Under the pieces are notes generated by a model. The model was not told the DNA's origin. It did no database searches and worked only from the letters and a program-made list of their open reading frames with translations. From an uncultured Selenomonadales bacterium (GTDB lineage Bacteria > Bacillota > Negativicutes > Selenomonadales > Selenomonadaceae): a stretch of 64,000 bases of DNA. How positions within the stretch are numbered: position 1 is the stretch's first letter; each line of letters begins with the position of its first letter. Shown in pieces: positions 8,545 to 16,800 of the stretch. A program made the translations under genes and the position numbers. The DNA lies in NCBI GenBank assembly GCA_947304355.1, contig CAMZAX010000006.1, positions 31,376 through 95,375 of the forward strand, written 5' to 3'.

Positions 8545-8687
8545 TTACGCGGGACGATGCGAAGTTTTTGTACTTGGAAGGGCGCATAAAAAAATTCGCG
8601 TTGCTTGAACCGAACGACGCCGAGCTTGTCGCGCTGAGAGATTTTTACGCGCCGAATGTCGAGGACGTTTTGATTTTCGAGCGTTGA
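8358..8687 (+). CDS. C-terminal domain of the glycosyltransferase-like protein, out of frame in this sequence
   Basis: About 109 codons beginning LAILRTVDEESFHFAHFLF, with the codon use and composition of a real protein. It could only start on its own at TTG 8358, directly against the G tract, with no spacing for a ribosome binding site, so I read it as the severed end of the gene at 7345. It is an acidic alpha-beta segment ending in VEDVLIFER. A terminator follows directly. Confidence 0.65.
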   Translation: MAILRTVDEESFHFAHFLFQNEDGKPIFIVDDEFAAANVPAEVFLREQNRNYLRVGENLVEIITRDDAKFLYLEGRIKKFALLEPNDAELVALRDFYAPNVEDVLIFER

Positions 8688-8690
8688 AAT

Positions 8691-8730
8691 AAAAAACCGC
8701 CGAGCCGTTAAGCTTGACGGTTATTTTTTT
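8691..8730. terminator. Bidirectional terminator
   Basis: AACCG...CGGTT stem with an inner CCGTTAAGCTTGACGG hairpin, A6 on the left and T7 on the right, between convergent genes. Confidence 0.65.
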
Positions 8731-9446
8731 GCGAAGACCGTGCGCATTTCGTACGAGTCGAAGACTTCCGCGACGCCGCCGAATTTCAGCACGCGCTTGT
8801 TGAGTAAGATGACTTTGTCGGCGAAACGTTCCAGCATTTCCAAATCGTGCGAGATTAAAAGAATCGCCATATCCTCCGACGCTTTGAGTTCGGCGACAAG
8901 TTCGTAGAAAATTCTCATGCCAACTTTGTCGACGCCGCTTATCGGTTCGTCGAGCAACAGCAAATCGGGAAGCGGGTCAAGCGCGAGTGCCAAAAGAATT
9001 CGTTGCAGTTCGCCGCCGGACAGCGCGCCCAATCGTCTGTCGATTAAATGTTCCGCCTTCACACGCCGCAGATTTTCCGTAACGCGCGGACGAATGAACT
9101 TGGAACTGCAAAGCCACACGGGGCGTCGCGTCAAACAAGCCATGAACAAATCCAAAACGGTCGTCGGGCTCGTCGCGTCGAATTTGAGCGTCTGCGGCAC
9201 GTAGCCTATAATCGGGCGCAGGTGTTCGCCCTTGGCGTCGAAGTAGTTGAGCTTGCCCGTGTGCGCCACTTCGCCGAGGATGGACTTGAGCAACGTGGAC
9301 TTGCCCGCGCCGTTCGGGCCGATTAACGCCGTCAGTTCGCCGCAATGAATTGTAAAGTTCACGTCCTCGAAAATCGTCAGCGCGCCGACCTTCACGCCGA
9401 AATTTTCAATCTGCGTCGTGCAAAGCTTGGATTGATTGTGCTTCAC
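8721..9446 (-). CDS. ABC transporter ATP-binding protein
   Basis: 241 residues. Walker A GPNGAGKST near residue 42, signature LSGGELQR near 140, Walker B LLLLDEP near 160 and the switch His in LLISHDLEM. The sequence is closest in feel to ZnuC/MntB-type metal ABC ATPases (VGALTIFEDVNF, YVPQ), but the partner encoded just upstream is an ABC-2 type exporter permease. GTG 9446 was chosen because AGGAGG lies seven bases upstream; it overlaps the permease stop by four bases. A longer reading from ATG 9482 lies inside the permease gene. Confidence 0.9.
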   Translation of the reverse strand: MKHNQSKLCTTQIENFGVKVGALTIFEDVNFTIHCGELTALIGPNGAGKSTLLKSILGEVAHTGKLNYFDAKGEHLRPIIGYVPQTLKFDATSPTTVLDLFMACLTRRPVWLCSSKFIRPRVTENLRRVKAEHLIDRRLGALSGGELQRILLALALDPLPDLLLLDEPISGVDKVGMRIFYELVAELKASEDMAILLISHDLEMLERFADKVILLNKRVLKFGGVAEVFDSYEMRTVFAKK

Positions 9447-10174
9447 GTCGATAACCTCCTGAACATGCGCGTCGCCAGCCAAAGCAGAATCGTCGCGTAA
9501 GCCGCAAGAATCAGCATTGACGGCAAGTTGAACCCGTCGCGCAAAAGTTGACTCGTGTGCGTCAGCGGCAACAGTTCAATAACGGCGCGCACGACCGGCG
9601 GCAGTTCTGTCGTGCTAAAGAACGTCCCGCAGAGGAAACTCATCGGCATAAGCAGGTACGTGTTGACTTGCGCAAGTTCTTCGTAGGTTTGCACCTTCAA
9701 CGCCGCGCAGAAACATACGCTCGCGAAGACAGCCGAATTCAGCACGACGACGATAAAAAAATTCACGGGGCTCGCGAAAAAGTTCAAGCTTGCGCCAAAG
9801 CCGGCGGCGACACATAAAATCAGCGCGGTGGAGATTAATGCCCGCACGACCGCCGATAAAATTTTCCCGACGACGAACGCGGCGGGCTCAATCGGTGCGC
9901 TCAAATATTCCTCAAGGCTTTTGTGATAGACGCGCTCGGCGTGGACGCCCGTGACGCTCATGTAGCTGACGTTCATTGTGTTGAGCGCGATGATGCCCGG
10001 CACCAAAAAATCCATGTAGTTGCCCGACGCCAAGTTGATGTTGCGACCCAAGCCCCAGCCGAACGCGACCAGATACAGCACGGGCGTAACCAGGCGCGAC
10101 AAAATAAATTTTTTCAGCCTCCGCCGCAAGACGATCCAATCGCGCCACATTATCGTTGCAACGTCTTGAATCAT
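9443..10174 (-). CDS. ABC-2 type transporter permease
   Basis: 243 residues with six hydrophobic segments in the ABC-2 membrane fold: an N-terminal cytoplasmic stretch (MIQDVATIMWRDWIVLRRRLKKF), then the conserved FLVPGIIALNTM region and the late motif LLPLTHTSQLLRDGF typical of NodJ/DrrB-like exporters. It overlaps the upstream small gene by four bases and the downstream ATPase by four, so three genes are coupled. The exported substrate could be a drug, lipid-linked sugar or other hydrophobic molecule. Confidence 0.88.
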   Translation of the reverse strand: MIQDVATIMWRDWIVLRRRLKKFILSRLVTPVLYLVAFGWGLGRNINLASGNYMDFLVPGIIALNTMNVSYMSVTGVHAERVYHKSLEEYLSAPIEPAAFVVGKILSAVVRALISTALILCVAAGFGASLNFFASPVNFFIVVVLNSAVFASVCFCAALKVQTYEELAQVNTYLLMPMSFLCGTFFSTTELPPVVRAVIELLPLTHTSQLLRDGFNLPSMLILAAYATILLWLATRMFRRLST

Positions 10175-10533
10175 GAATCGCGCAACCGTTCCAAGCGGGC
10201 GATTTCCTGCTTGTGGCGTTCAAGCGCGTAACCCATGCGAATATGTTCTTCCTCGGTGAAAGCGGGATTTTCGTAAGCCGCGCAGATTTTTGCAAGGCGT
10301 GCTTTGACTTCGGCAAGCTCGTCGTCCAAAATGAATTTGTCGCCCAACGCCAGCCCGTAGACTGCAAGGATTTGTTCGCGCGTCGTGCGGTAGTAAGAAT
10401 CTTCGCCGGACAGTTCACCCAAAGCTTTTGCCAGCTCTAGGACGATTTCAAGCGGCGGCTTGCCCGCGTTAATCGAATCGGTCAGCGTCGTGCGAAGACC
10501 CTGCGCGGCTCCGAAAAATTTTTTGTCAGCCAA
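10171..10533 (-). CDS. Hypothetical protein in ABC exporter operon
   Basis: 120 residues from TTG 10533 with AAGGAG upstream. No family recognised. All-helical by look, charged, with no membrane segment: it has ELAKALGELSGEDSYYRTTREQ, then a second helical half ending in ALERHKQEIARLERL. It is the first gene of the three-gene operon and overlaps the permease start by four bases, so a role with the transporter is plausible but unproven. Confidence 0.7.
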   Translation of the reverse strand: MADKKFFGAAQGLRTTLTDSINAGKPPLEIVLELAKALGELSGEDSYYRTTREQILAVYGLALGDKFILDDELAEVKARLAKICAAYENPAFTEEEHIRMGYALERHKQEIARLERLRDS

Positions 10534-10548
10534 GAGAATCGCTCCTTT

Positions 10549-10968
10549 TTAGTGCAACGATAACACAATGACGCCCGCCATGCAAAGTACCGCGCCGAAA
10601 AATTTTGTGGCGGTGATTTGTTCGCTGTAGAAGACGCCGCCGACCGCAAGCATTGCCAACGCAAGTAAAACGTTCACGATAAGCGACGCCGTCGACATCT
10701 CGCCGCCCGCGCGGTAAATCATCACGAACGAGACTTCGACGCCCGTTATCGCCAAACCCATCAAAATGCACGCCCAATTACTGCGCGCCGCTTCAACCAA
10801 AAATTTTTCGTGCGGCGTCACGTAAAACAGCACCGCGCTCGCAATCAATGCCGTGGCGTAATTGACGACAAGACCCATGAACGCGTTTTGCTCCGGCGCG
10901 ATTGACTTGCTCGCCACGTGGTAAAGGACATTGGCGGCGACCGCAACCGCTATCGGCAAATAAATCAT
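10549..10968 (-). CDS. Small EamA/DMT-type transporter
   Basis: 139 residues, four to five hydrophobic helices, half the length of a ten-helix DMT protein, so it probably works as a dimer like SMR/EamA half-transporters. Seen: MIYLPIAVAVAANVLYHVASK, then FMGLVVNYATALIASAVLFY, and the closing GAVLCMAGVIVLSLH typical of EamA ends. ATG 10968 has GGAGGGG eight bases upstream; the extension to 10995 lacks a good site. Substrate unknown. A large hairpin precedes the gene. Confidence 0.8.
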   Translation of the reverse strand: MIYLPIAVAVAANVLYHVASKSIAPEQNAFMGLVVNYATALIASAVLFYVTPHEKFLVEAARSNWACILMGLAITGVEVSFVMIYRAGGEMSTASLIVNVLLALAMLAVGGVFYSEQITATKFFGAVLCMAGVIVLSLH

Positions 10969-10980
10969 TTCGACCCCTCC

Positions 10981-11049
10981 AAAAAGAAAAGGCACTCAAC
11001 GAACTTTCCGAGGCGCGAAGCCCTTGCCTGCAGTTCGTGTGAATGCCTT
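10981..11049 (-). terminator. Long structured hairpin with T-run between two genes
   Basis: On the minus strand AAGGCA pairs with TGCCTT, ACGAACT with AGTTCGT, and an inner GGC/GCC closes the loop, followed by TTTTCTTTTT just before the ribosome binding site of the DMT gene. It may simply end the upstream transcript or act as an attenuator for the DMT gene. Confidence 0.6.
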
Positions 11050-11095
11050 GCGCGCACCATCCGGCGACGGCGCACGAGGATTTTTTATCGTCGAT

Positions 11096-12067
11096 TTATC
11101 TTTTTATGACGGTTGTCATTTCGCTGAACACGTCGTTAAGCGAATCGTCATTTTCGGGAGCCTTTTGCAAGCCCGCCGGCACGTTGACCATCTTGTCCTT
11201 TGTGGCGGGGACTTGCGTCGTGTAGGAGTGCAATTCGCTGTAGTAGCCCATAACGTCGAGGAGGTCACGTTCTTCGTCGGTGAGGACGACGCGGCCGGCA
11301 GCCGATTCGTCAAGCACGTAACGGCAATAGGCGCGCATAATCGGCGTCAAGTCGAACGCGGTGGTTGCCGTCGTCCAAGTAGGCTTGTTGACCGTCCACG
11401 TAAAAGTTATGTCGGTTGATTTGAACGCCGAGAGCCATCTGGCGAAAATTTCTTTCTCTTCGGTGAGCTTGTCGCCCTTGAGGTTGGCAAACGTCGCCGC
11501 GCTGTTCTTTTCCATGATGTCGGCGAATTTCGTGCCGTCAAGCGTGACGTTCATGATTCGCATGTCGGGCGTATCCTTCAAGACTTCGACGGCTTTGACT
11601 GCGTTCATGATTTCGTTCATAAGCGCGGAATCCGTTGACTTCCAAAGGAGCGCGATACCCGACGGCAGTCCGGGCAGAAGCATTTTACTCCACTTGCCGC
11701 GCCGCTGAACGTAAAGCGTCATTTCGGTGTCGAGCTGTTCGATGTAAAACGGAATGGTGCTGTTCGTCGAGTAATTTTTTTTCAGATTGGTGTAAGTCCA
11801 AGTGAAAGTGCCGCCCATGCGAAACGAGCCGTCTTGCAACACTTGCGCCCGCGAATCGACGTCAACCAGGAACGTCGGCGCGACCAGCGTCATGTCCTGT
11901 TCATACACGGACGTGGACGTACTTTGCGAGGTGTAAGCCTCACGGAAAGCCCAAGTGTCGTTGTCGAGCGGAGCCGCGTTGACTGCATTGCCGCCAAAAA
12001 AAATCGTGCCGCCCACTGCCGCCGCTACTGCGATTCGGCGTAACTTCAACTTGTCCAAAAATTTCAT
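11096..12067 (-). CDS. Secreted protein of unknown function
   Basis: 323 residues from ATG 12067, which has GGAGG eight bases upstream. A clear Sec signal peptide (KLKLRRIAVAAAVGGTIFFGGNAVNAA, cleavage after about residue 31) leads into a soluble domain: WAFREAYTSQSTSTSVYEQDMTL, then two blocks with aromatic beta strands (FTWTYTNLKK, TFTWTVNKPTW). No Cys lipobox. I do not recognise the family; the lengths and repeated FTWT strands hint at an internal duplication. It probably acts in the periplasm or at the surface. It is a single-gene unit with a strong promoter overlapped by a direct repeat. Confidence 0.78.
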   Translation of the reverse strand: MKFLDKLKLRRIAVAAAVGGTIFFGGNAVNAAPLDNDTWAFREAYTSQSTSTSVYEQDMTLVAPTFLVDVDSRAQVLQDGSFRMGGTFTWTYTNLKKNYSTNSTIPFYIEQLDTEMTLYVQRRGKWSKMLLPGLPSGIALLWKSTDSALMNEIMNAVKAVEVLKDTPDMRIMNVTLDGTKFADIMEKNSAATFANLKGDKLTEEKEIFARWLSAFKSTDITFTWTVNKPTWTTATTAFDLTPIMRAYCRYVLDESAAGRVVLTDEERDLLDVMGYYSELHSYTTQVPATKDKMVNVPAGLQKAPENDDSLNDVFSEMTTVIKR

Positions 12068-12095
12068 TGCGATACCTCCAAAAAGTTTTTTGCAA

Positions 12096-12135
12096 GATAA
12101 GCTTGTCACTTTTATGATAAGCTTGCCACTTTTTC
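12096..12135. repeat. 20-bp tandem direct repeat over a promoter
   Basis: Two copies of GATAAGCTTGYCACTTTT start at 12096 and 12116. They overlap the -10 region of the promoter of the secreted-protein gene and could be an operator. Confidence 0.65.
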
Positions 12136-12142
12136 TTGTCAA
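12114..12142 (-). promoter_or_regulatory. Promoter of the secreted-protein gene
   Basis: Minus strand TTGACA (12137-12142), 17-base spacer, TATCAT (12114-12119). Confidence 0.75.
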
Positions 12143-12241
12143 GGCTAAAAAGTTTCGCTTGCGGCAGGAAATGTGCCGAAGCATGTGGAATTTAATGCAA
12201 AATTTTCGCGACGCGCAAGGCGGCTCGTCGTGAATCAAACC

Positions 12242-12270
12242 TTGCGAAAGAGCGGGCTAACTGCTATTAT
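12242..12270 (+). promoter_or_regulatory. Promoter of the divIC operon
   Basis: TTGCGA (12242-12247), 17-base spacer, TATTAT (12265-12270). Confidence 0.6.
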
Positions 12271-12297
12271 AACGAAATAAATTGAGGAGGCGGCGCA

Positions 12298-12576
12298 ATG
12301 CGGAAAAGAAGCGGTTTCAACTGGTTTGCGTTGGTGATGTTCGCGATGATCGCTTACTTCTCGACGGTTTTGATTTCTCAGCAGGTGCACCTGTCGCACG
12401 TCAGCGAAAGTCAACGAATCGCCGACAAGCGACTGGAAAAAGCAAAGGCGGCGAACGAAAAGTTGCGCAAGGAACTCGCCGAACTGCAGGACATCAACAA
12501 CATTGAACGGCTGGCGCGCGAAGATTTGGGGCTCGCCAAAAACGGCGAAATGCCCTATCAAGCGACGCGCCCGTAA
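12298..12576 (+). CDS. Septum formation initiator (DivIC/FtsB family)
   Basis: 92-residue bitopic division protein. A short basic N-terminus (MRKRSGFNW) is followed by one membrane helix (FALVMFAMIAYFSTVLI) and an extracytoplasmic coiled coil rich in Lys/Glu/Leu, ending in INNIERLAREDLGLAKNGE, the usual FtsB/DivIC closing motif. It would link FtsL and DivIB/FtsQ in the divisome. ATG is preceded by GAGGAGG. Next gene starts 36 bases on, the Firmicute order divIC - S1 protein - tilS - hpt - ftsH being kept. Confidence 0.9.
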   Translation: MRKRSGFNWFALVMFAMIAYFSTVLISQQVHLSHVSESQRIADKRLEKAKAANEKLRKELAELQDINNIERLAREDLGLAKNGEMPYQATRP

Positions 12577-12612
12577 GCTGAAGTTAAATTTTTGTTTTGG
12601 GAGGACAGTATT

Positions 12613-13038
12613 TTGGCAATGGAAGCAGGCAGCATTGTGGAAGGCAAGGTCACGCGAATCACGAATTTCGGTGCCTTCGTGGAGCTGGAAGACGGGAAAG
12701 TCGGGCTGATTCACATTTCCGAAGTCGCCGATGTTTACGTCAATGACGTGCACGATTTTTTGAGCGAAGGCGACAAAGTGCAAGTTAAGGTCGTAAACAT
12801 CGACGGCAACAAGATCGCGCTGTCTTTGAAGCAGGCTAAGCCCAAGCCGCCGCAAGAGAGCGACGGGCAACAGTTCAGGCAAAATCGGCGCGGAGACTTT
12901 CGCAAGCCACAAAGGCAGCTTTCGGCCTCATTTGAAGACAAGCTGTCGAAATTTCTCAAGGACAGCGACGAGCGTCTGACCGACCTCAAGCGCAAGACCG
13001 ATTCCAAGCGCGGCGGGCGCGGTTCGCGGCGCGATTAA
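12613..13038 (+). CDS. S1 domain RNA-binding protein (YabR-like)
   Basis: 141 residues. One S1 domain at residues 1-75 (GSIVEGKVTRITNFGAFVEL, GLIHISEVAD, KVVNIDGNKIALSLKQA), followed by a basic low-complexity tail (RQNRRGDFRKPQR, KRGGRGSRRD). Typical of the YabR/general stress protein 13 group between divIC and tilS. TTG 12613 is chosen because GGGAGGA lies eight bases upstream; ATG 12619 is too far. It likely binds RNA or ribosomes. Confidence 0.85.
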   Translation: MAMEAGSIVEGKVTRITNFGAFVELEDGKVGLIHISEVADVYVNDVHDFLSEGDKVQVKVVNIDGNKIALSLKQAKPKPPQESDGQQFRQNRRGDFRKPQRQLSASFEDKLSKFLKDSDERLTDLKRKTDSKRGGRGSRRD

Positions 13039-13049
13039 CAACGGGGGAG

Positions 13050-13088
13050 TTAGGAGCCGGCACAGCCGATTCCTAAAGATTTTTTTTT
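13050..13088 (+). terminator. Terminator or attenuator directly before tilS
   Basis: TTAGGA pairs with TCCTAA and CGGC with GCCG, followed by T8; the tilS ATG comes one base later, so there is no room for a normal ribosome binding site. Confidence 0.65.
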
Positions 13089-13089
13089 C

Positions 13090-14088
13090 ATGCTGAAACG
13101 GTTCATTGACATTTGCTCAACGGCAAAAATTTTCGACGGCGTGCGCAAAGTTCTAATCGCGGTGTCGGGCGGCGCGGACTCCCTTGCACTTGCCGAGCTG
13201 ATGATTAATTCGCGGCGGCGTTTCAAGTTGGAGCTTGTCATTGCGCATTACGAACACGGCCTGCGCGGGCAAGCCTCAATCGACGACGCGGCATTTGTCG
13301 AAGCCTTCGCACGCGAGCGCGGCGTTGAATTTATTGGCGGGCACGGCGACGTTAAAGCTTTCGCGGCGGAACAAAAAATTTCCGTCGAGACGGCGGCGCG
13401 GACGTTGCGCTACAAATTTTTATCCGAAACCCGACGCGATTTGAATTGCGACGCGATTGCCCTTGCGCACCACGCCGACGACCAAGCCGAGACGATTTTG
13501 ATGCGGCTCCTGCGCGGCGCGACGTTGACGGGCTTATCCGCAATGAAGTTCCGCACGCGCTCCGACGATTACGGCTTGCTGATTCGCCCGTTGCTGAACT
13601 TTCGCAAGGACGCGCTTGAAAATTTCTGCCGACGACGTAACTTGACGCCGCGCCTTGATGCAACGAACTTCGAGACTGACGCCACGCGCAACAAGATTCG
13701 CCTTGAACTTATCCCGACGCTTGAAACGTTCAATCCCGCGCTTGTCGAGACGCTTTGCCGATTCGGTGAAGTCGCTGCGGACGAGGCTGACTTCATTGCC
13801 GCGCAGACCGATAAAATTTTCCCCGCCGTCGTCCGCGACAATTCAATCGTCCGCGCAGAATTTGTTAAGTTGCACCCGGCACTTCAACGCGCCGTCGTGA
13901 AAAAATTCGTCGCGCAAGTCACGGGCTCTGTCAAGGATTTCGGCTTCGTGCACTTCGAGGGCGTCCGCAACGTTTTAATCAGCGGCTTGACAGGCGTCGA
14001 ACTGCCCAAACATTTCCGCGCAGATTTACGACACGGAAAACTTTACATAAAAACAAGGGAGCAGGGACAAGGGACAAGGGACAAGTAA
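13090..14088 (+). CDS. tilS: tRNA(Ile)-lysidine synthase
   Basis: 332 residues. Modifies the wobble C34 of tRNA-Ile(CAU) with lysine, ATP-dependent. The PP-loop is VLIAVSGGADSLALAEL (about residues 21-37); LAHHADDQAETILMRLLRG is the second signature, and RPLLNFRKDALENFC the third. It lacks the long C-terminal domain of longer TilS forms. The last residues TREQGQGTRDK are encoded by a GGGACAA heptamer repeat that has extended the reading frame. It sits right behind a terminator-like hairpin with no visible ribosome binding site. Confidence 0.93.
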   Translation: MLKRFIDICSTAKIFDGVRKVLIAVSGGADSLALAELMINSRRRFKLELVIAHYEHGLRGQASIDDAAFVEAFARERGVEFIGGHGDVKAFAAEQKISVETAARTLRYKFLSETRRDLNCDAIALAHHADDQAETILMRLLRGATLTGLSAMKFRTRSDDYGLLIRPLLNFRKDALENFCRRRNLTPRLDATNFETDATRNKIRLELIPTLETFNPALVETLCRFGEVAADEADFIAAQTDKIFPAVVRDNSIVRAEFVKLHPALQRAVVKKFVAQVTGSVKDFGFVHFEGVRNVLISGLTGVELPKHFRADLRHGKLYIKTREQGQGTRDK

Positions 14089-14124
14089 AAAAAACTTGTC
14101 CCTTACCCCTTACCCCTTGTCCCT
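14053..14124. repeat. Heptamer repeat element with inverted arms (GGGACAA/TTGTCCC)
   Basis: Three GGGACAA units facing TTGTCCC and related CTTACCC units form a large hairpin. It spans the tilS stop codon and the space before hpt. Confidence 0.8.
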
Positions 14125-14145
14125 AAAAAGAAAGGGTTGATTGCT

Positions 14146-14703
14146 TTGAAGAGTAAAGAAGATTACATCGAACGCGTGCTGTACACCGAGGAGGAAATCG
14201 CCGCCCGCGCCAAGGAAATCAGCGCGCAAATCAGCGAAGACTACAAGGACATCGCCAAGCCGCTCTTGACGGTCGGCATCCTCAACGGCGCAGTCATGTT
14301 TTACACCGACGTTGTGCGGCGGCTGACCATCCCCGTCCAATTCGACTTTTTAATCGCCTCAAGCTACGACGCCAACAGCCACACCAGCGGCAAAGTCAAC
14401 ATCCTCAAGAACCTGGACAACGACCCCAAAGGGCGCGACATCTTGCTTGTCGAAGACATAATCGATTCGGGCACGACAATGAATTACCTTATCGATTACT
14501 TCCTGGACAAAAAGGCAAACAGCGTCAAAGTCTGCACGTTGCTCAACAAGCCCAGCCGTCGCAAAGTCGACGTTAAGATTGATTACTGCGGCTTTGAAGT
14601 GCCCGACGAATTCATTGTCGGCTACGGGCTCGACTTCGCGCAACACTATCGCAACTTGCCCTACCTCGGCATTTTGAATCGCAGCGTTTACGGCGGAAAA
14701 TGA
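14146..14703 (+). CDS. hpt: Hypoxanthine phosphoribosyltransferase
   Basis: 185 residues. Salvages hypoxanthine and guanine with PRPP. The PRPP loop is [16 protein letters not shown] (about residues 100-115), the family's ED-I/V-I-D-S/T-G-x-T; the flexible loop [13 protein letters not shown] precedes it. TTG 14146 fits AAAGGG nine bases upstream better than TTG 14137, which abuts it. The stop overlaps the ftsH start (ATGA), as in other Firmicutes. Confidence 0.94.
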   Translation: MKSKEDYIERVLYTEEEIAARAKEISAQISEDYKDIAKPLLTVGILNGAVMFYTDVVRRLTIPVQFDFLIASSYDANSHTSGKVNILKNLDNDPKGRDILLVEDIIDSGTTMNYLIDYFLDKKANSVKVCTLLNKPSRRKVDVKIDYCGFEVPDEFIVGYGLDFAQHYRNLPYLGILNRSVYGGK

Positions 14704-16619
14704 TGAACAGTTTCTTGCGCAACGTCGGGTTCTATTTGCTGGTGATTTTTATCGCGATAACAGCCTACGATTATTTTTCGGTCAAGCCGCAGCCGGTGGA
14801 GGAAACGAGCTATTCGCAATTCCTTCAGCTGGTCGAACAGGGCGAAGTAACGAAAGTCGTCTTGGTCAAGAACACGATTAAGGTCACGAAAAAAGACGGC
14901 GGCGAGTTCACGACGACAGCACCCGACGAGCCGATTGGCGACGAAACACTTGTCGGAAAACTCGAAGCCAAGGGCGTAGAAATAACCGCGCAGAATCCCA
15001 AAGACCCGCCCTGGTGGATGACACTCCTTTCGTCGCTGTTGCCGATTTTGCTGTTGGTGGGCTTTTGGTACTTCATGATAAGTCAGACGCAGGGCGGCGG
15101 CGGCAAAGTCTTTTCCTTCGGCAAAAGTCGCGCAAAACTCATGGGCGGCGACAAAGTCAAAGTCACGTTCAACGACGTTGCCGGCGCGGACGAGGCAAAG
15201 GAAGAACTTGCCGAGGTCGTCGAATTCCTCAAGCACCCGAAAAAATTCAACGACTTGGGCGCGCGCATTCCGAAGGGCGTCTTGCTGTTCGGTCCGCCCG
15301 GCACCGGCAAAACCTTGCTTGCAAAGGCGGTCGCGGGCGAGGCGGGCGTCGCGTTCTTTTCGATAAGCGGCTCCGATTTCGTCGAAATGTTCGTGGGCGT
15401 CGGCGCGTCGCGTGTTCGTGATTTGTTCGCGCAGGCGAAGAAAAATTCCCCGTGCATAATCTTTATCGACGAGATCGACGCGGTTGGTCGTCAACGCGGC
15501 GCAGGCTTGGGCGGCGGACACGACGAACGCGAACAGACTCTTAACCAGTTGCTTGTCGAAATGGACGGCTTCGCGCCCAACGAGGGCATTATCATAATCG
15601 CCGCGACGAATCGCCCCGACATTCTCGACCGCGCGCTGTTGAGACCCGGACGCTTCGACAGACAAATCGTCGTCGACAAACCCGACGTGACGGGGCGCAT
15701 TGCAATTTTGCGCGTGCACACGAAGGGCAAGCCGATTGCCAAAGACGCCGACCTTGACGTTTTGGCGCGACGCACTCCCGGTTTCACGGGCGCGGACTTG
15801 GCGAATCTTGTCAACGAGGCGGCTCTCTTGGCGGCGCGGCGCAATAAGCACGAAATCAACATGACCGAGCTTGAAGAATCTATCGAACGCGTCATGGCGG
15901 GTCCCGAACGCAAATCCAAAGTCATGAGCGACGACGAAAAGAAACTTACCGCTTATCACGAAGGCGGGCACGCGCTGGTTGGCATGATGCTTAAACACGC
16001 CGACCCCGTTCACAAAGTCACGATAATTCCGCGCGGCAGGGCGGGCGGTTACACGCTGATGTTGCCGAAAGAAGACCGCAGCTACGCCACGCGCTCCGAG
16101 CTGATTGACCGCTTGAAAGTCGCAATGGGCGGGCGTGTCGCCGAAGAAATTGTCCTGAACGAAATTTCAACGGGCGCGTCGCAAGACATTCAGCAGGCAA
16201 GCCGAATCGTCCGCGCAATGATTATGCAATACGGCATGAGCAACGTCCTTGGTCCCGTGGCTTACGGCGGCGACCCGACGCAGCAATACTATCTTGGACA
16301 ACCGCAGAAAAATTATTCCGAGGAAGTTGCGAGCGAAATCGACAAAGAAGTTCAACGCTACATGGAGGAGGCTTACGACGCTTGCCGCACGATTATCAAC
16401 GACAACCGCGACAAGCTTGAGCTGATTGCCAAAGCCTTGCTTGACAAGGAAACACTTTCGGCGCAGGAGCTTAAGGACATCGTATTCGGCGCGGACGTTC
16501 CCGAATTTGAACAGCCGTTTGAAAAGGACGAACCGCCGCCCGTGCCCGTTGATCTGACAAAGCCCGCGCAGGTCGAGCAACCGAAATTGCCCGACGAATC
16601 TACACCGAGTCCCGTTTAA
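14700..16619 (+). CDS. ftsH: ATP-dependent zinc metalloprotease FtsH
   Basis: 639 residues, membrane-bound AAA+ protease that degrades misassembled membrane proteins and regulators. Two membrane helices (residues 8-25 and about 103-121) flank a periplasmic domain. AAA: Walker A GPPGTGKT near 197, Walker [15 protein letters not shown] near 258, [23 protein letters not shown] near 305. Zinc site HEGGH near 420 ([10 protein letters not shown]). The C-terminal tail is Pro/Glu-rich. Starts in overlap with hpt. Confidence 0.97.
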   Translation: MMNSFLRNVGFYLLVIFIAITAYDYFSVKPQPVEETSYSQFLQLVEQGEVTKVVLVKNTIKVTKKDGGEFTTTAPDEPIGDETLVGKLEAKGVEITAQNPKDPPWWMTLLSSLLPILLLVGFWYFMISQTQGGGGKVFSFGKSRAKLMGGDKVKVTFNDVAGADEAKEELAEVVEFLKHPKKFNDLGARIPKGVLLFGPPGTGKTLLAKAVAGEAGVAFFSISGSDFVEMFVGVGASRVRDLFAQAKKNSPCIIFIDEIDAVGRQRGAGLGGGHDEREQTLNQLLVEMDGFAPNEGIIIIAATNRPDILDRALLRPGRFDRQIVVDKPDVTGRIAILRVHTKGKPIAKDADLDVLARRTPGFTGADLANLVNEAALLAARRNKHEINMTELEESIERVMAGPERKSKVMSDDEKKLTAYHEGGHALVGMMLKHADPVHKVTIIPRGRAGGYTLMLPKEDRSYATRSELIDRLKVAMGGRVAEEIVLNEISTGASQDIQQASRIVRAMIMQYGMSNVLGPVAYGGDPTQQYYLGQPQKNYSEEVASEIDKEVQRYMEEAYDACRTIINDNRDKLELIAKALLDKETLSAQELKDIVFGADVPEFEQPFEKDEPPPVPVDLTKPAQVEQPKLPDESTPSPV

Positions 16620-16638
16620 AATTTTTCTTTGAGGAAGT

Positions 16639-16679
16639 GACCGACGTTGAGTTTGTTGCAACGCGGTCTTATTTTTTTT
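16639..16679 (+). terminator. Intrinsic terminator after ftsH
   Basis: GACCG-a-CGTTG pairs with CAACG-CGGTC, followed by a run of T8. Confidence 0.8.
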
Positions 16680-16681
16680 GG

Positions 16682-16705
16682 AGGAGGAAATTTTTTGCGT
16701 CACGA
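16682..16705 (+). repeat. 24-bp direct repeat, copy 1
   Basis: Perfect copy of the ribosome binding site and first codons of the gene at 16790 (TTGCGTCACGA), placed 95 bases upstream. Here the frame ends after a few codons. Next to it lies the palindrome CCCGCTTTAAAAGCGGG. Confidence 0.9.
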
Positions 16706-16776
16706 CCCGCTTTAAAAGCGGGGGAACAGTTTTCGCGTTTGAGTACCCGTTAAATTTAAATCATTAGCCGCGCCGA

Positions 16777-16800
16777 AGGAGGAAATTTTTTGCGTCACGA
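16777..16800 (+). repeat. 24-bp direct repeat, copy 2
   Basis: Identical to 16682-16705; contains the ribosome binding site AGGAGG and the TTG start of the functional gene. Confidence 0.9.

Noticed and set aside
8690..8725. Poly-G tracts as natural gene ends with independent downstream genes
   Set aside because: Neither tail has a usable start with a spaced ribosome binding site, and both begin exactly at the tract.
10981..11095. Guanidine riboswitch in front of the small DMT transporter
   Set aside because: No ACGR loops or ykkC-type core; the transporter is EamA-like rather than a Gdx-type SMR protein.
14688..16013. 441-codon minus-strand frame opposite ftsH
   Set aside because: Antisense shadow of ftsH; no motif and no promoter.
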